Made by a program: the position numbers and the translations under genes. A DNA stretch of 5,146 nt, from contig JACDGC010000119.1 of the NCBI GenBank assembly GCA_013815535.1, positions 3,642-8,787 on the forward strand. Reading direction: 5' to 3'. Each line of letters opens with the position of its first letter. The first letter of the stretch is position 1. This DNA comes from Ktedonobacterales bacterium (GTDB lineage: Bacteria > Chloroflexota > Ktedonobacteria > Ktedonobacterales > JACDGC01). Under the pieces are notes generated by a model, which was not told the origin of the DNA, did no database searches, and saw only the letters and a program-made list of their open reading frames with translations. Shown here piece by piece: positions 3,814-5,146 of this stretch.

Positions 3814-5146
3814 ATGCGCCAAGAACGCGATGCCGCGTTGACCTCGGTGGCTTCTGGCCAGGTCATCTCACTTCCCACCTCGCAGATTATCGTCGCTGCG
3901 ACAGCGTGGCCGCAGTTACCCACCCTGGCCACACAGTTGAGCGTCACCCCCGCAGCCATTTTGGCGACGACTTTTGCGGCATTGCTGCAACGCTACACGC
4001 TAAATGATGCCGTCCAACTCGGCGTCACAACGGGCGATGCTGAATTGATCACCCTCCACTTTGCCGGTGATGCGGATCAGTCATTCGCAGCGAGCGTGCG
4101 CGATGTGCAGGCGCAGTTGCAGGCGTCAGTCTCACCCAACGGGGTGGGCAGCCCGGAAGCCGCGGCACACCTGGCAACGCTGCATCTGACGCAAGCTGCT
4201 GAGGGTTGGCAGGTGCGCCTCACCCACTACCCCGAGCGGGTGAGTCTCCCCGAAGCCGAACGGGTGACGCGCCATTTCACACGCTTGCTGCGCGTCCTGC
4301 TGGCCGACCCAAACCAATTGGTCGCGGAGGCGAGCTTGCTTGATCCTGCCAGCCCCGACGCTGATGAGCATGCCGAGTGGCAGCAGGTGGTGGTGGATTG
4401 GAATGCGACGGCGTCCACGTACCCGCGCGATGCCAGCATGGCAGCGGTATTTACGGCGCAAGCTCAAGCGACCCCCGACGCCATCGCTGTCGTCAGCGGC
4501 GGTGCGCATCTCAGTTACGGGGCCTTGCTGGCCCGCGCCAGCCAACTCGCGCATCATCTGCGCAGCCTAGGGGTTGGCCCCGATGTGCCAGTGGGGCTGT
4601 GCCTTGACCGTTCCCCCGATCTCATCCCGGCATTGTTGGCGATCATGTTGGCTGGTGGCGCGTATGTGCCGCTTGATCCATCCTATCCCCCCGCGCGTTT
4701 GGCGCATCTCATGCGCGACGCGCAAGTGCCATTGGTGCTGACGCAAGCTCATTTGCACGCTCCGCTGAGTGAGGCTGAGGTGCCACTGCTGGATGTTGCT
4801 CGCCTCTGGCCCCAGATTGCCGCCCTTCCGACGACGCCCCCCATTGTCGGTGGCACGGCGGAACATTTGGCATATCTGTGCTATACCTCCGGGTCCACTG
4901 GCCAGCCGAAAGGCGTCGCCATCATTCAACGTGGCGTGTTGCGCATGACGCTGGGGGCCGACTATGCCACATTTGGTCCGAACGAAACGTACATGCAGTT
5001 CGCGCCGTTGGCCTTTGATGCCGCGACGCTGGAGATCTGGGGACCCTTGCTGACAGGGGGGCGTCTGGTCGTGGCTCCCGCCGGACTGGTTCCGCTGGAT
5101 GTACTCGGTGACCTGATCCTGCGCGAAGGCATCACAACCCTTTGGT
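3814..5146 (+). CDS. Non-ribosomal peptide synthetase, initiating subunit (partial condensation-like domain plus adenylation domain), 3' end outside window
   Basis: 444 residues are visible and the frame is open at the window edge. NRPS adenylation domains activate an amino acid as its AMP ester and load it on a carrier protein. Residues about 42-205 resemble the C-terminal half of a condensation domain: T-P-A-A-I-L-A-T-T-F-A-A-L-L-Q-R-Y-T near 45-62, an L-L-x-x-L-L-A-D-P-style helix, and the W-N-A-T linker at 196-199. The N-terminal half with the HHxxxDG catalytic motif is absent. The adenylation domain starts near 205 with A1 (L-S-Y-G-A-L-L, 233), A2 (L-A-G-G-A-Y-V-P-L-D-P, about 279), A3/P-loop (Y-T-S-G-S-T-G-Q-P-K-G, 357-367) and A4 (F-D-A-A-T-L-E, 401). 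Specificity positions 235, 236, 239 and 278 read D402, A403, L406 and W444. The MbtH-like protein upstream is its likely activator. A start module without condensation activity fits chain initiation. Confidence 0.95.
   Translation, partial: MRQERDAALTSVASGQVISLPTSQIIVAATAWPQLPTLATQLSVTPAAILATTFAALLQRYTLNDAVQLGVTTGDAELITLHFAGDADQSFAASVRDVQAQLQASVSPNGVGSPEAAAHLATLHLTQAAEGWQVRLTHYPERVSLPEAERVTRHFTRLLRVLLADPNQLVAEASLLDPASPDADEHAEWQQVVVDWNATASTYPRDASMAAVFTAQAQATPDAIAVVSGGAHLSYGALLARASQLAHHLRSLGVGPDVPVGLCLDRSPDLIPALLAIMLAGGAYVPLDPSYPPARLAHLMRDAQVPLVLTQAHLHAPLSEAEVPLLDVARLWPQIAALPTTPPIVGGTAEHLAYLCYTSGSTGQPKGVAIIQRGVLRMTLGADYATFGPNETYMQFAPLAFDAATLEIWGPLLTGGRLVVAPAGLVPLDVLGDLILREGITTLW

Noticed and set aside
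3638..3841. Small plus-strand frame of 67 codons between the MbtH-like gene and the NRPS
   Set aside because: It overlaps both genes, has no ribosome binding site of note, and its composition shows no domain character.
3213..3959. Long minus-strand open frame (248 codons) over the MbtH-like gene and NRPS start
   Set aside because: Its protein is rich in Arg, His and Thr with no domain pattern; it is the shadow of two plus-strand genes with strong family motifs.

Overview
The window looks like a stretch of a GC-rich bacterial chromosome (visibly above 50% G+C). It runs from housekeeping genes into the start of a secondary-metabolite locus. Neither tRNA gene encodes a complete CCA end. The mix of a full-type flotillin, a lone queD, a small two-helix membrane protein of a kind I loosely associate with Chloroflexota, and a non-ribosomal peptide synthetase (NRPS) would fit a Chloroflexota member. 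That assignment is a weak inference, because no rRNA or marker gene is present.

Layout. (1) Positions 1-979 hold the 3' part of a flotillin-family gene. It encodes a long Ala/Glu-rich coiled coil with five tandem 11-residue repeats, closed by a strong hairpin just after the stop. (2) Positions 1065-1329 are a small tRNA unit: a sigma70-type promoter, a perfect 11-bp inverted repeat at the predicted transcription start, tRNA-Leu(GAG), a 10-bp hairpin, then tRNA-Val(TAC). (3) A VOC/glyoxalase-fold protein lies on the minus strand (1423-1758), divergent from a 61-residue two-helix membrane protein (2012-2197) that has its own promoter. (4) queD (2345-2719) is a stand-alone 6-carboxytetrahydropterin synthase gene for queuosine precursor synthesis. 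About 80 bases beyond it come a hairpin and then a two-tier intrinsic terminator. (5) About 500 bases without a gene carry several RNA-hairpin signals and a near-consensus promoter (3074-3103). (6) From that promoter, a 139-residue MbtH-like protein (3237-3656) is followed, after 157 bases, by an NRPS gene (3814 to beyond the window end).

The MbtH-like protein and the NRPS are expected to work together, since MbtH-family proteins bind and activate NRPS adenylation domains. The MbtH protein is unusual in carrying a second half of about 70 residues with a low-complexity linker and two copies of a K-x-K-R-G-W-F-G-R motif. The NRPS begins with a shortened condensation-like region that has no HHxxxDG catalytic motif, then an adenylation domain whose motifs A1 to A4 are intact. 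This suggests it is the initiating subunit of a peptide assembly line. These two points are the most interesting in the window. I saw no CRISPR array, insertion sequence, phage gene or toxin-antitoxin pair.
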